A DNA stretch of 64,000 nucleotides from contig NZ_NIJK01000003.1 of the NCBI RefSeq assembly GCF_002836975.1, forward strand, positions 28,354 to 92,353. Reading direction: 5' to 3'. This document shows positions 28,881 to 38,337 of the stretch, piece after piece; position 1 is the stretch's first letter; each line of letters starts with the position of its first letter. The stretch is from Shewanella indica (GTDB taxonomy: Bacteria > Pseudomonadota > Gammaproteobacteria > Enterobacterales > Shewanellaceae). Below the pieces are notes generated by a model that was not told the DNA's origin, did not search any database, and saw only the letters and a list, made by a program, of their open reading frames with translations. A program made the position numbers and the translations under genes.

Positions 28881-29699
28881 ATGGCTCAAAAGAAAATCTG
28901 TTTTATCGGCGCCGGCAATATGAGCCGCAGTATCATCAGCGGGCTGGTGGGCAGCGGTTATCCGGCTGAATTGATCCAAGCCAGCAACCCAAGCACAGCT
29001 AAACTCGATGCCCTCAAGCGCGATTTCGGCATCCTCACCACCACAGACAACCAAGCCGCCTGTGACTGGGCCGATATCATAGTGCTGTCGGTCAAACCGC
29101 AACTGATGCAACAGGTGTGTGAGCAACTGGCAACACTGCCGCTGGCCGATAAACTGTTTATTACCATAGCGGCAGGGATCCCGGCCGCCAGATACAATGA
29201 CTACTTCGGCCAACAGATTAAGCTTATCCGCACTATGCCCAACACCCCAACCCAACTTGGCTGTGGCATGACAGGCCTTTATGCCGCAAGTGGGGTTGAG
29301 CAGGCGGATAAAGATCTTTGTCAGCAGATTATGGCCAGTGGCGGCGAGACCCTGTGGGTAGACAAAGAAGCGGATCTCAATTTGGTGATCGCCTTGGCGG
29401 GCAGCTCTCCGGCCTATTTTTTCCTGTTTATGGAAGGCATGATGGATGCGGCCAAAGAGCTGGGGCTGGATGAATCCAAGGCCAGGTTACTGGTGCAGCA
29501 GGCAGCGCTGGGTGCCTCACAGATGGTGATTCAAAATCCTCAGCTGAGCGCCGGCCAACTGCGGCAGAATGTCACCTCCAAGGGCGGTACCACCCATGAA
29601 GCAGTGGAAACCTTCCAACGGGGTGATCTCAAGGGACTGATCAAGCAAGCAATGAACAACTGTATTGCCAGGGCTGAAGCCATGGCCAAAGAATTCTAA
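28881..29699 (+). CDS. proC: Pyrroline-5-carboxylate reductase
   Basis: Completes proline synthesis by reducing pyrroline-5-carboxylate with NAD(P)H. The 272-residue protein has the Rossmann motif CFIGAGNMSRSII at the N-terminus, IVLSVKPQLM, RTMPNTPTQLGCG and the C-terminal signature QNVTSKGGTTHEA. ATG 28881 is preceded by AGGGGA. The open frame extends 36 codons upstream into the intergenic gap but has no family match there. Second gene of the yggS cluster. Confidence 0.96.
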   Translation: MAQKKICFIGAGNMSRSIISGLVGSGYPAELIQASNPSTAKLDALKRDFGILTTTDNQAACDWADIIVLSVKPQLMQQVCEQLATLPLADKLFITIAAGIPAARYNDYFGQQIKLIRTMPNTPTQLGCGMTGLYAASGVEQADKDLCQQIMASGGETLWVDKEADLNLVIALAGSSPAYFFLFMEGMMDAAKELGLDESKARLLVQQAALGASQMVIQNPQLSAGQLRQNVTSKGGTTHEAVETFQRGDLKGLIKQAMNNCIARAEAMAKEF

Positions 29700-29722
29700 A
29701 CGACCCAAGGGCGAAACTTTTC

Positions 29723-30274
29723 ATGAATGACGCATTGATTTACCTGATTACAGTCGTATTCGACCTCTATTTTATGGTAGTCATACTGAGGATCTGGCTG
29801 CAGCTGGTGCGGGCAGATTTTTATAACCCCTTCAGCCAGTTTATCGTCAAGGCCACCCACCCCATTGTAGCGCCCATGCGGCGGATACTGCCCTCCATAG
29901 GCAGTCTGGATACGGCCTCTGTGGTGCTGGCACTGCTGGTGGTGGTGGTCAAAATACTCTTGCTGACCCTGATGGCGGGCCAGGAGTTCAACCTGGTTGC
30001 CACCTTGATGTTTGCGCTGGTGTCCTTGTTTAAAAAGGCTGGGGTATTGCTGTTCTGGATCCTGATCATCCGCGCCATCCTCAGTTGGGTCAGCCAGGGC
30101 CGCAATCCGATTGAGTATGTGATGATGCAGTTGACCGAGCCACTGCTGGCGCCCATTCGCCGCTTCCTGCCCCCCATGGGCGGGCTGGACTTGTCGCTGC
30201 TAGTGCTGATGGTGTTGATGAATTTCATTAACATACTGCTGGCCAAGACGATTCCTTTCTGGGCCATTGCCTGA
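29723..30274 (+). CDS. yggT: YggT family membrane protein
   Basis: A 183-residue inner-membrane protein consisting of two similar halves, each with two hydrophobic helices and the repeated pattern R-x-x-P ([14 protein letters not shown] near residue 53, [14 protein letters not shown] near 148). YggT proteins are linked to cation tolerance and envelope function. The stop overlaps the next start by one base, so it is coupled to yggU. Confidence 0.92.
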   Translation: MNDALIYLITVVFDLYFMVVILRIWLQLVRADFYNPFSQFIVKATHPIVAPMRRILPSIGSLDTASVVLALLVVVVKILLLTLMAGQEFNLVATLMFALVSLFKKAGVLLFWILIIRAILSWVSQGRNPIEYVMMQLTEPLLAPIRRFLPPMGGLDLSLLVLMVLMNFINILLAKTIPFWAIA

Positions 30275-30561
30275 TGAAAGCTGTTAGCTGGGAGCAGCAG
30301 GACCTGTTGCTCAATCTCTATATCCAGCCCAAGGCCAGCCGGGATCAACTGGTTGGCCTGCATGGTGAAGAGTTCAAGGTGGCCATTACCGCGCCACCTG
30401 TGGACGGCAAAGCCAACGCCCACCTGACCAAGTATCTGTCCAAGGCCTTCAAGGTGCCCAAGGGGCAGATAGCCATAGTCAAGGGCGAACTGGGCCGCCA
30501 CAAGCAGGTGCGTATTGAAGCGCCCAAGATATTACCCGCAGAAATCGAGGCCTTACTCTGA
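30274..30561 (+). CDS. yggU: DUF167 protein YggU
   Basis: A 95-residue cytoplasmic protein of unknown function, with the family pattern [30 protein letters not shown] and [12 protein letters not shown]. Its ATG shares one base with the yggT stop codon, so the two are translationally coupled. Confidence 0.93.
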   Translation: MKAVSWEQQDLLLNLYIQPKASRDQLVGLHGEEFKVAITAPPVDGKANAHLTKYLSKAFKVPKGQIAIVKGELGRHKQVRIEAPKILPAEIEALL

Positions 30562-30623
30562 TGCCATGGCAGCAGACAAGGGACTATAATCAACTCAACA
30601 CACTTAACCTCAGGTAAAGCATT

Positions 30624-31058
30624 ATGTTGCGCAAATTTTTGACCCTGCTTTTGTGTCTCGGATCTCTGACCGGTGTCGCTCAGGCCGAACAGAAACAGAC
30701 CGTCGGCCATTTCGATATCCACTATATGGCGCTGGGCAGCACTTTTTTGACGCCATCCATCGCCAAGAACTATGGCATAGAACGCAGCCGTTACACGGGC
30801 ATCATCAATATCGCCGTACTGGATACCAGTGAAGAGGGCAATCCGGCAGTACCGGTCGAGATATCAGGCCTGGCCAACAACCTTATCGATGCCAGAATGC
30901 AGTTGAAGTTCCGTGAAATTCGCGAGGGTGATGCCATCTACTATATTGCCGAGGTGCCCTATCGTGACGATCAGGAGATTAACTTTCAAATCCTGATCAA
31001 ACACGGCAACGAGCTCAACACCACTCTGGCCTTCAAACAGAAATTCTACGTCGATTGA
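30624..31058 (+). CDS. Periplasmic DUF4426 protein
   Basis: A 144-residue precursor with a signal peptide ending VAQA-EQ (about residue 21). The mature part matches DUF4426: FDIHYMALGSTFLTPSIAKNYGI at the start and FKQKFYVD at the end. The function is unknown. The family is common at this locus between yggU and rdgB in Shewanella and Vibrio. A TATAAT lies about 40 bases upstream at 30585-30590, so it may have its own promoter; a terminator follows. Confidence 0.87.
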   Translation: MLRKFLTLLLCLGSLTGVAQAEQKQTVGHFDIHYMALGSTFLTPSIAKNYGIERSRYTGIINIAVLDTSEEGNPAVPVEISGLANNLIDARMQLKFREIREGDAIYYIAEVPYRDDQEINFQILIKHGNELNTTLAFKQKFYVD

Positions 31059-31078
31059 GCTGTACATTCCGTCAATAG

Positions 31079-31107
31079 AGCGCCGCCGAATGAGCGGCGT
31101 TTTTTTA
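31079..31107 (+). terminator. Intrinsic terminator after the DUF4426 gene
   Basis: CGCCGC (31081-31086) pairs with GCGGCG (31094-31099), followed by seven T's. Confidence 0.82.
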
Positions 31108-31277
31108 TGGCCGCCCCGAGGGGTATTGACTGCCGACTTCGAGAAACGACAGCAGCCATTAGGGCTCAAACCTTCCACGGCTCTACTTGTTTTCGCGCCT
31201 TTTCATTGTCGCTGAGTGAGTAAACTCTTTTGCAAAATGGTACTATTGCCGGCATTGCGAAATAAGGAAAATCCAAG

Positions 31278-31880
31278 ATGAAACAGATAGTGCTTGCCAG
31301 TGGCAATAAGGGAAAACTCAAAGAATTCGCCGAGATGTTCAGCGCCTTCAATATTGAGGTGTTGCCACAAAACCAATTCGACGTGCCTGAAGTGGCAGAA
31401 ACCGGCACCACTTTTGTTGAAAATGCCATTATCAAGGCGCGCCATGCCGCCGAAATCACCGGCTTGCCCGCTATCGCCGATGACTCAGGCCTCGAAGTTG
31501 ATGCTCTGGACGGCGCTCCCGGCATCTATTCTGCCCGTTACAGTGGCGCCAACGCCACGGCCGAAGGCAACTACAACAAGCTGCTTGGCGCCATAGAGGC
31601 AACGTCTGCCCCCCGTACCGCCCGTTTCCAGTGTGTACTTGTGTATATGCGTCATGCCAAGGATCCGACTCCCATCATCTGCCAGGCCGCCTGGGAAGGT
31701 GAAATAGGTTTTGAACCCAAGGGCAACAACGGCCATGGTTATGATCCCGTATTCATTCCCTGTGGTTACCAGCAAACTGCCGCCGAGCTCAGCAGTGATG
31801 AAAAGAACCATCTCAGTCACAGAGGCAAGGCGCTGAAATTGCTGCTTGAAGCCTTCAAACAACAGGGGATCCTCGGCTGA
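31278..31880 (+). CDS. rdgB: XTP/dITP diphosphatase (RdgB/HAM1)
   Basis: The 200-residue enzyme removes non-canonical purine triphosphates (dITP, XTP) from the nucleotide pool, protecting DNA. Conserved are VLASGNKGKLKEF, the metal-binding ADDSGLEVDAL with GIYSARYSG, and GYDPVFIP..FAELSSDEKN-type pattern (here AAELSSDEKNHLSHRGKAL). The stop overlaps the hemW start by one base. Confidence 0.96.
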   Translation: MKQIVLASGNKGKLKEFAEMFSAFNIEVLPQNQFDVPEVAETGTTFVENAIIKARHAAEITGLPAIADDSGLEVDALDGAPGIYSARYSGANATAEGNYNKLLGAIEATSAPRTARFQCVLVYMRHAKDPTPIICQAAWEGEIGFEPKGNNGHGYDPVFIPCGYQQTAAELSSDEKNHLSHRGKALKLLLEAFKQQGILG

Positions 31881-33016
31881 TGCTGACGCTGCCACCGCTG
31901 AGTCTCTATATTCATATTCCCTGGTGTGTGCAGAAATGCCCTTACTGTGATTTCAACTCTCACGGAAAACAGGGTGAGCTGCCACAGCAGGAATATGTCG
32001 ATGCCCTGCTTGGCGATCTCGACGCCGACCTGCACTATGTTCAAGACCGGCAACTGCACAGCATCTTTATCGGTGGCGGCACCCCCTCCCTATTCGATGC
32101 TGCCCAGATAGGCAGGCTACTGCAAGGCGTGAACCGGCGCATTGCCTTTGCCGATGACATAGAGATCACCATGGAGGCCAACCCAGGCACTCTGGAACAT
32201 GATGACTTCAGCGCTTACCGCGCCGCAGGTGTCACTCGCCTCTCCATAGGTGTGCAGAGCTTTGCCAAAGACAAGCTCAACCTGCTGGGGCGAATTCACG
32301 GCAAGGATGAAGCAATCAACGCCGCCAAAGGCGTTGCCGCAGCCGGATACCAGAGCTTTAACCTGGATCTGATGCACGGTCTGCCGAACCAGAGCTTTGA
32401 AGAGGCCATGGCCGATATCGACACGGCGGCGGCGCTCAACCCTCCGCACCTGTCCTGGTATCAGCTCACCATAGAGCCCAACACCCTGTTTCATTCGCGC
32501 CCGCCGCAGCTGCCGGACGATGAAGCACTTTGGCACATCTATGAACAGGGCCAGCAAAGACTTGCAGCCCTTGGCTACCAGCAGTATGAAATATCCGCCT
32601 ATGCCAAACCCGGTTTTCAGTGCCGCCATAACCTCAACTATTGGGAATTCGGTGATTATCTGGGAATTGGTTGCGGCGCCCACGGCAAGCTGACGCTACC
32701 GGAGCAGGACCGCATAGTACGCACGGTAAAGATAAAACATCCAAAGGGTTATTTGGCCACAGAGGATTATCTATTTGAGGTAAGTGATGTACTGCCCAAA
32801 GACAGGGCGCTGGAGTACCTGATGAACAGGCTGCGACTGATGAGCCCCATCCCCTGGAGCGAATTTGAAGCGCGCACCGGCGTTGCGGCCAACACCCTGG
32901 ATAAAGGCATGCAGCAGGCCGCCGAGCGCGGGCTGGTGGAGATCACTCCCGGCTACTGGAAGCTCACTAACAAGGGACATATGTTCGTCAACGATCTGCT
33001 GTCGCAGTTTTGTTAA
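31880..33016 (+). CDS. hemW: Radical SAM heme chaperone HemW
   Basis: A 378-residue cytoplasmic protein. The radical SAM cluster motif is CVQKCPYC (CxxxCxxC) near residue 16, followed by the GGGTPS stretch. It lacks the extra Cys of true coproporphyrinogen oxidase HemN, so it belongs to the HemW group, which binds heme and passes it to target proteins. The start overlaps the rdgB stop, as in E. coli. It ends the yggS cluster. Confidence 0.95.
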   Translation: MLTLPPLSLYIHIPWCVQKCPYCDFNSHGKQGELPQQEYVDALLGDLDADLHYVQDRQLHSIFIGGGTPSLFDAAQIGRLLQGVNRRIAFADDIEITMEANPGTLEHDDFSAYRAAGVTRLSIGVQSFAKDKLNLLGRIHGKDEAINAAKGVAAAGYQSFNLDLMHGLPNQSFEEAMADIDTAAALNPPHLSWYQLTIEPNTLFHSRPPQLPDDEALWHIYEQGQQRLAALGYQQYEISAYAKPGFQCRHNLNYWEFGDYLGIGCGAHGKLTLPEQDRIVRTVKIKHPKGYLATEDYLFEVSDVLPKDRALEYLMNRLRLMSPIPWSEFEARTGVAANTLDKGMQQAAERGLVEITPGYWKLTNKGHMFVNDLLSQFC

Positions 33017-33035
33017 CTCCATCTCTTATTAGCCT

Positions 33036-33080
33036 CCTCTTGCTGCTGCCAAAGCGAAAGCAGCAAGAGGAAATATTTTC
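33036..33080 (+). terminator. Hairpin/terminator after hemW
   Basis: A 12-base-pair perfect stem (33036-33047 with 33059-33070) is followed by AAATATTTTC, a weak U tract. The rest of 33081-33232 is AT-rich promoter DNA for the DUF885 gene. Confidence 0.6.
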
Positions 33081-33232
33081 TAACATTTACGCCAATACTT
33101 AATTACTCAACTTCATTAGGATTAACTTCTTTAGACGCAAATGAGCCATAGCAGTCGCGGTTTCTGTGCGTCTTTCCTGACTCGGGCCATCGTCATCCGG
33201 CCTGCCATTGCCAAGCAAAAAGGAAGTTGTCC

Positions 33233-35092
33233 ATGCCTATAACCATAAGAAAAAGTCTGTTGACGCTGGCCCTTGGCGCCGTTTTAAGCAGCAGTTATCC
33301 CCTTCTCGCCCAAGCCTCCGTCTCCGGGCAGAGTAACCAAGCATCAAACCTGGCTCCTGAGGTCATCAAGGCCGAATCCGCCAAAGCCAACGCCCTGTTT
33401 GAAGCCATCTTCAACGAGGATGTCGCCGCCAGCCCGGTGCGGCAGACCTTTCTTGGTATCAAGACAGATTACGGCAAATGGGACTCACTGGGCGATGCGG
33501 CCGATGATGCCGCGCTTGCTCGCGCCAAGCAGCAGCTTGAGCGCCTGTCACAACTGGATCCGACAAAGTTGGACTCACAGAGTAAGTTGAGCCAGGAGCT
33601 GTTGACCGCCAAACTGCAACGCCAGATCCGCGATGATAAGTTCCGCCACTACAACTACCCGGTCAACCAGATGTACGGCATTCACTCGCTGGTACCTTCA
33701 TTGTTGATAAACCAACACTCGATAGCCAACGAAGCCGATGCCCGCGCCTATATCAGCCGTATAGCCGGGGTTCCTGAGCTGTTTGAGCAGCTGATCACCG
33801 CCCTCGAGGTTCGCGCCGAGGAAGGCATAATCGCCCCCAAGTTCGTATTCCCCCACGTACTTTCAGACAGCCGCAATGTTATTCATGGCGCGCCGTTTGA
33901 TGGTGAGCCGGACAGCGCTATCTGGGCCGACTTCAAGGGCAAGTTGGCAAAACTCAAGCTGGATGAAGACACCCAAGATAAACTGCTGGATCAAGCCGCC
34001 ATCGCCCTCAAAGAACAATTGAGGCCAGCCTACCAAAAGCTGATTGCCTATCTCGAAACCCTGGAAAAACGGGCCGACAGCAGAGATGGAGTCTGGAAAT
34101 TCCCGAGCGGCAGCGCCTTCTATAACAATGCCCTGGCCAATACCACCACCACAGAGATGAGCGCCGATACTATTCATCAATTAGGGCTGGACGAGGTCGC
34201 CAGGATCCACGGCGAAATGCGCGCCATCATGGACAAAGTTGGCTTCAAGGGCGATCTCAAAGCCTTCTTCGAGTTTATGCGCCAAGATGAGGACTTCTAC
34301 TTCCCGGACAATGACGCCGGCCGCCGGGCCTACCTGAGAGAGGCCATCGCCCTTATCGATAACATGAACTCGCGCCTGGATGAAGTATTCAAGGTAAAGC
34401 CCAAAGCGCCTTTGATAGTCAAACAGGTGGAAGCCTTCAGGGAGAAGTCTGCCGGCAAGGCTTTCTACAACCAGCCCTCGGCCGATGGCAGTCGCCCGGG
34501 AACTTACTATGCCAACCTCTATGACATAATGGCTATGCCCAAATACCAAATGGAGGCACTGGCCTACCATGAAGGGATCCCCGGGCATCACATGCAGATA
34601 GCCATAGCCCAGGAACTGGAAGGACTTCCCAGCTTTCGTCGCTTCGGCTCTTACACGGCTTATATCGAGGGCTGGGGCCTATACAGTGAGTACTTCCCCA
34701 AGGAGATGGGGCTTTACAGCGATCCCTACTCAGACTTTGGCAGATTAGCGATGGAGCTATGGCGCTCCTGCCGTTTGGTGGTAGATACCGGGATCCATGC
34801 CAAGAAATGGACTCGAGAACAAGCCATAGCCTATTACATGGATAACACTCCCAATGCCGAATCTGACGCAGTAAAAATGGTTGAGCGGCACATAGTTATG
34901 CCCTCGCAGGCAACCGCTTACAAGGTGGGGATGAACAAGATACTTGCGCTTAGAGCCTACGCCAAGGAGGCGCTGGGTGAGCGTTTCGACATTCGCGCCT
35001 TCCACACTCTGGTCTTGAAAAACGGCCCCTTGCCGCTGAATGTACTGGAGCAGGAGGTAAAAGACTGGGTAACCGCGCAAAGCCAGGCTTGA
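33233..35092 (+). CDS. Exported DUF885 family metallopeptidase-like protein
   Basis: A 619-residue protein with an N-terminal signal peptide (MPITIRKSLLTLALG... to about residue 30). The DUF885 zinc-type motif YHEGIPGHHMQ sits near residue 443, with GSYTAYIEGWGLYSEYF after it, resembling carboxypeptidase-type gluzincins. Proteolytic activity is likely but the substrate is unknown. ATG 33233 has AAGGAAG six bases before it, better than the TTG six bases upstream. It is a single gene in the place where E. coli has yggM/ansB. Confidence 0.9.
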   Translation: MPITIRKSLLTLALGAVLSSSYPLLAQASVSGQSNQASNLAPEVIKAESAKANALFEAIFNEDVAASPVRQTFLGIKTDYGKWDSLGDAADDAALARAKQQLERLSQLDPTKLDSQSKLSQELLTAKLQRQIRDDKFRHYNYPVNQMYGIHSLVPSLLINQHSIANEADARAYISRIAGVPELFEQLITALEVRAEEGIIAPKFVFPHVLSDSRNVIHGAPFDGEPDSAIWADFKGKLAKLKLDEDTQDKLLDQAAIALKEQLRPAYQKLIAYLETLEKRADSRDGVWKFPSGSAFYNNALANTTTTEMSADTIHQLGLDEVARIHGEMRAIMDKVGFKGDLKAFFEFMRQDEDFYFPDNDAGRRAYLREAIALIDNMNSRLDEVFKVKPKAPLIVKQVEAFREKSAGKAFYNQPSADGSRPGTYYANLYDIMAMPKYQMEALAYHEGIPGHHMQIAIAQELEGLPSFRRFGSYTAYIEGWGLYSEYFPKEMGLYSDPYSDFGRLAMELWRSCRLVVDTGIHAKKWTREQAIAYYMDNTPNAESDAVKMVERHIVMPSQATAYKVGMNKILALRAYAKEALGERFDIRAFHTLVLKNGPLPLNVLEQEVKDWVTAQSQA

Positions 35093-35103
35093 AACTGAAT
35101 CAA

Positions 35104-35130
35104 CTGCCGCTCCCATGAGCGGCTTTTTAT
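35104..35130 (+). terminator. Intrinsic terminator after the DUF885 gene
   Basis: GCCGCT (35106-35111) pairs with AGCGGC (35118-35123), then T's. Confidence 0.8.
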
Positions 35131-35154
35131 GCGCTTGATTCCGTCCTGAAAACA

Positions 35155-35190
35155 GACATAAAAATACCCCGACCACCTGGGCCGGGGTAA
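35155..35190 (-). terminator. Intrinsic terminator on the minus strand
   Basis: TACCCC (35165-35170) pairs with GGGGTA and on the minus strand runs into UAUUUUUAU. No annotated minus-strand gene precedes it except the small ORF at 35212-35358, so it argues for a short transcript there. Confidence 0.6.
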
Positions 35191-35211
35191 ACCAAAATCA
35201 GGATGATGGTT

Positions 35212-35358
35212 TTAAGGCCGACATTGTTTTAGTTCGAAAACCTGGGTCGGCATTGATAAGGGCTTAACACTCTGTGTTGAACCAAGCAGTCTACAGCAGG
35301 AGGGGTCAGTCCCGCGGCACACCCGTATGTTGGTTCCACCCGAATCAACTGCAACCAT
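35212..35358 (-). CDS. Possible cysteine-rich small protein (48 residues)
   Basis: An ATG-started frame of 48 codons: VAVDSGGTNIRVCRGTDPS, then a CC pair and an ending VFELKQCRP, with four Cys in all. I see no clear ribosome site before the ATG. A terminator lies 22 bases after its stop on the same strand, and an A/T-rich promoter-like stretch lies upstream (35380-35450). No family is recognised. It could equally be a small regulatory RNA with a chance frame. The gap 35093-35533 holds nothing else. Confidence 0.35.
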   Translation of the reverse strand: MVAVDSGGTNIRVCRGTDPSCCRLLGSTQSVKPLSMPTQVFELKQCRP

Positions 35359-35470
35359 TGTATTGATTTCAGAACAGACTGCAACTGGGTTATTAAAAAT
35401 CTTTAAAGCCCATCAAATAATAAAGCGGTTGAATAAACCAATAAAATCCTAACATCCATATGATATATAA

Positions 35471-35503
35471 ACAAAAAACACCCAAGCGGAACTTGAGTGT
35501 TTT
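35471..35503 (-). terminator. Intrinsic terminator downstream of the LysR gene
   Basis: AAAACAC-type and GAGTGTTTTT arms form an imperfect stem flanked by A's and T's, active in either direction. Confidence 0.7.
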
Positions 35504-35533
35504 TCATTGTTCTATTATGAGAACGATATTTCT

Positions 35534-36481
35534 TTATTTTTCCTGGCGTTGGGCAAACAGATCTGCATATTTTTTGTCCCAATAAGGTGGCGTACCTATA
35601 TGATCCTTGATGAACTCGATAAAGGCACTCACCTTGGGGGCCAAGTGTTTACGTCTGGGATAAACCGCCTGCAGCGGCAGATGATGGGTCAGTTGCCAAT
35701 CGGGAAGCAGGGGCACCAGAGTGCCTTTTTCTATTTCATCTTCCAACAGATAACTGGCGAGATAAACCACCCCAAGCCCACTGACAGCGGCAGACTTGAG
35801 CGCCGGCGCATTGTCGACTCTGAAATTACCCGAAACCCCTATCTCACAGTAGTCATCGCCCTTCTTGAATTGCCAGACGCTGTGCTCATGCCATTCACCG
35901 TGGTAAACCAAACAGTTGTGCTCCACCAGCTGCTCCGGACGGGCCGGCATACCGTGGGCCGCAACATACCCGGGGGAAGCCACCAGCAGGAACTGACACT
36001 TCATCAACGGGCGGGCCACCATACCCAGAGGCAGTTGCTCTGACATGGTCAGCAGCAGATCCAGGCCTTCACTGACCACATCAACCTTATGGTCCAACAG
36101 GCTCACCTGCAGCTCGAGATCCGGGTGACGGGTCATAAACTCGGGCAGTGCCGGAATAATATGCATGGTGCCGAACGACTGGGAGATCCCTACCTTGAGC
36201 ACGCCTCGGGTGGCATCATTGAGGTTGTGCACACTGGCCACCGCCTGATCCGCATCCCGGAGCAGTTCTTCCCCCTGCACATACAGCAGATTACCGGCTT
36301 CGGTGAGGCTTAAACTACGAGTCGTTCGCTGGATCAACTGGATCCCGAGTTTATGTTCAAGATCGGCAACCTGGGTACTGACCTTGGATTTGGATATTCC
36401 AAGCCTGCGCGCCGCGGCACTGAAGCTGCCGGCACGGGCGACATGAGTGAAAATAGCGATAGGTTCTAACAGTTCTAACAT
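35534..36481 (-). CDS. LysR-family transcriptional regulator
   Basis: The 315-residue protein has the N-terminal winged helix-turn-helix (FTHVARAGSFSAAARRLGISKSKVSTQVADLE, about 11-43) and a LysR substrate-binding domain (about 90-295). The subgroup resembles CrgA/AaeR-type regulators that often control a neighbouring oxidoreductase or efflux gene, but no divergent target gene is present: 36482-36796 holds no gene, only a small palindrome ACCCCA-AAA-TGGGGT (36553-36567) and the terminator of the next gene. Its regulon is therefore elsewhere or is itself. Confidence 0.92.
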   Translation of the reverse strand: MLELLEPIAIFTHVARAGSFSAAARRLGISKSKVSTQVADLEHKLGIQLIQRTTRSLSLTEAGNLLYVQGEELLRDADQAVASVHNLNDATRGVLKVGISQSFGTMHIIPALPEFMTRHPDLELQVSLLDHKVDVVSEGLDLLLTMSEQLPLGMVARPLMKCQFLLVASPGYVAAHGMPARPEQLVEHNCLVYHGEWHEHSVWQFKKGDDYCEIGVSGNFRVDNAPALKSAAVSGLGVVYLASYLLEDEIEKGTLVPLLPDWQLTHHLPLQAVYPRRKHLAPKVSAFIEFIKDHIGTPPYWDKKYADLFAQRQEK

Positions 36482-36740
36482 GAAAGTCGCCTTAAGCCGT
36501 TTACAACACTGGTAAAAGCTTTCCTGGAAAAGCGACGGGCCTCACCGTCAAGACCCCAAAATGGGGTGTGGGCTGCCGGGTTTTGGAAAGCGCACTGGGT
36601 AGAGTCACTGAGTCCTGACTTGGGTGTCAGTTTTATTATTTTTGCGAAGTATACCAATTCTTTCTTATTGACTCTAACCCAAGGATAGCCTTGAGCCAAA
36701 AAAACCGCCGCAGTGATGGCATAATCGACAGACAACCAAT

Positions 36741-36781
36741 AAAAAACCCCTGTATCAAGGGAGGGGAAGATACAGGGGGAA
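36741..36781 (-). terminator. Intrinsic terminator downstream of the DUF2884 gene
   Basis: CCCTGTATC pairs with GATACAGGG; on the minus strand the stem is followed by GUUUUUUAUU. Confidence 0.83.
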
Positions 36782-36796
36782 TCACCAGCTTAAATC

Positions 36797-37600
36797 TTAT
36801 TGCTGCAGTTCAACCTTGCCGGACAATACCTGGAATTCGCCCAGCTCAGGGATCTGCTTGCGTAACTTGTCTTCCAGCACCAGCAAACGTTGGAAGTTGT
36901 CGCAAAGCGCGTCGGCTCTCTGCTCCATCTCCTGGGCACGAGACTCCATTTGCACTTCAATATCCTTGCCCATCTTTTCCATCTTCTGGCTAAAGGCATT
37001 GATCTTCTCATCAAAGGTTTCGCCCTCACCTGACATCATGGCGCTGCCCATAGCCATCATTAAACTGCCTAGCGACTGCTGCACCAGTTGCTCTATCTCT
37101 TTGGAAAACTCATCACCAAAGGCGTTTTCCAACGACTCTTCAGTGGCCCCGAGGAAGTACTGGTCACCATTGCGATGAGCCACTTCATAGACTCTCTGTT
37201 GCAGACTGCCCATAGTTTCATCCAACTTGGCAGCGGCGGCATCCCCCAAGAGTGGTGTCAGGGCCATGCTCACGGCCTCGCTCGCCATGGTGACGGCATC
37301 TTCCACCAAAGAGATGACTTCGGGTAACTGCTGAGCCATGGCATCCGAGTACTCGTTGACAAGCTTGCTCTGCTCGGCATTCAAGACCACTTCTTCACCT
37401 TCCACATAGAGGCGGCCCGGCTCAATTCGATAGTGTTCTTTCCCTTGATTACTGACACTCAGCTTCTTGGGTTCCAGTGAGATGTCGTAGTTGAGCGACA
37501 TCTCGCATTGCTCATCTCTTGGCTCAAAGTTGATCGCCATAGCAGGCGCCGCCGCAAACAGTGCACACACCAAAGATATTCCACCAATCGCTTGTTTCAT
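36797..37600 (-). CDS. yggN: Periplasmic DUF2884 (YggN-like) protein
   Basis: A 267-residue precursor with signal peptide ending AMA-IN (about residue 22). It shows the YggN pattern: CEMSLNYDISLEPKKLSVS near the start, LYVEGEEVVLN, and a long helical middle rich in Met, Glu and Gln (about 85-240) likely to be coiled. The function is unknown. In E. coli yggN sits two genes from trmB-mutY, as here once the repeat array and glsB are allowed for. Confidence 0.87.
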   Translation of the reverse strand: MKQAIGGISLVCALFAAAPAMAINFEPRDEQCEMSLNYDISLEPKKLSVSNQGKEHYRIEPGRLYVEGEEVVLNAEQSKLVNEYSDAMAQQLPEVISLVEDAVTMASEAVSMALTPLLGDAAAAKLDETMGSLQQRVYEVAHRNGDQYFLGATEESLENAFGDEFSKEIEQLVQQSLGSLMMAMGSAMMSGEGETFDEKINAFSQKMEKMGKDIEVQMESRAQEMEQRADALCDNFQRLLVLEDKLRKQIPELGEFQVLSGKVELQQ

Positions 37601-38047
37601 TCTGTCTTCCCTCTCGTTTTAATCTGCCGAGTAAACTTGATTACCGCTTATGGCTCAGAATAAAGCAGACTTTGTGCCAAAGTTATAATTAACTGATATT
37701 AAAAGAATTAATATCAAGAAAGGCTGCAAAATATGAAAATCCACCATCTACGAGTGGCAAATTTTGCCAACTTGTAGCCGTTATGATGAATAAGACACAA
37801 GAAACCAAAGAAAGGTTTAACAGGGAATACTCAGGATGGCCTAGACTATTCCCTTTCTTCACTGCATTCGGGATTAAAAGCCATAATAGCCGCTGCGCCA
37901 GCAGCTTAAAGTCGTGGAGCAAGTGCATCCATGCACAAGGGCCAGGTCGCCCCGTCGAACCAATTGGCAACAATGCCAGCGACGGCTCCAAAGGGGAGTC
38001 GGTGCAATTCTGTGAGAGCTAACTTGTTTGAAGCGACCTATATGCCC

Positions 38048-38337
38048 GCAGACATACACCTCATTTTCAGGCACAAGCGGAACTGTGACCTTCCGAGCCA
38101 GGGATGGCGAGGCAGAGCTTACAGGGATGTACTTGCAGCGAGTCACAGGATCGCCTGTGCGAAAGCGCACCGCAGGTGATGGGCTGCAACTTAGATTACA
38201 GCTAACACCAAGTTTATTGGTGAGATTTGGTTCAAAGCCATGATAGCCCCTGTGCCAGCGGCCTAAAGTCGTGGAGCTTCGAGCGGGGTCGGTGTAATTC
38301 TGTGAGAATGGAGTAGCTTGAAACATCTGAAGTGTCC
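38048..38337 (+). repeat. Module A, copy 1
   Basis: First 290-bp unit, starting GCAGACATACACC. It differs from copies 2-4 in the left arm of the long inverted repeat (CACAAGCGG instead of CACAGGCGG). The small hairpins lie at 38097-38108 and 38120-38131. Confidence 0.88.

Noticed and set aside
36475..36735. 86-codon minus-strand frame upstream of the LysR gene
   Set aside because: It runs into the LysR start, contains a palindrome, and has no ribosome site or domain.
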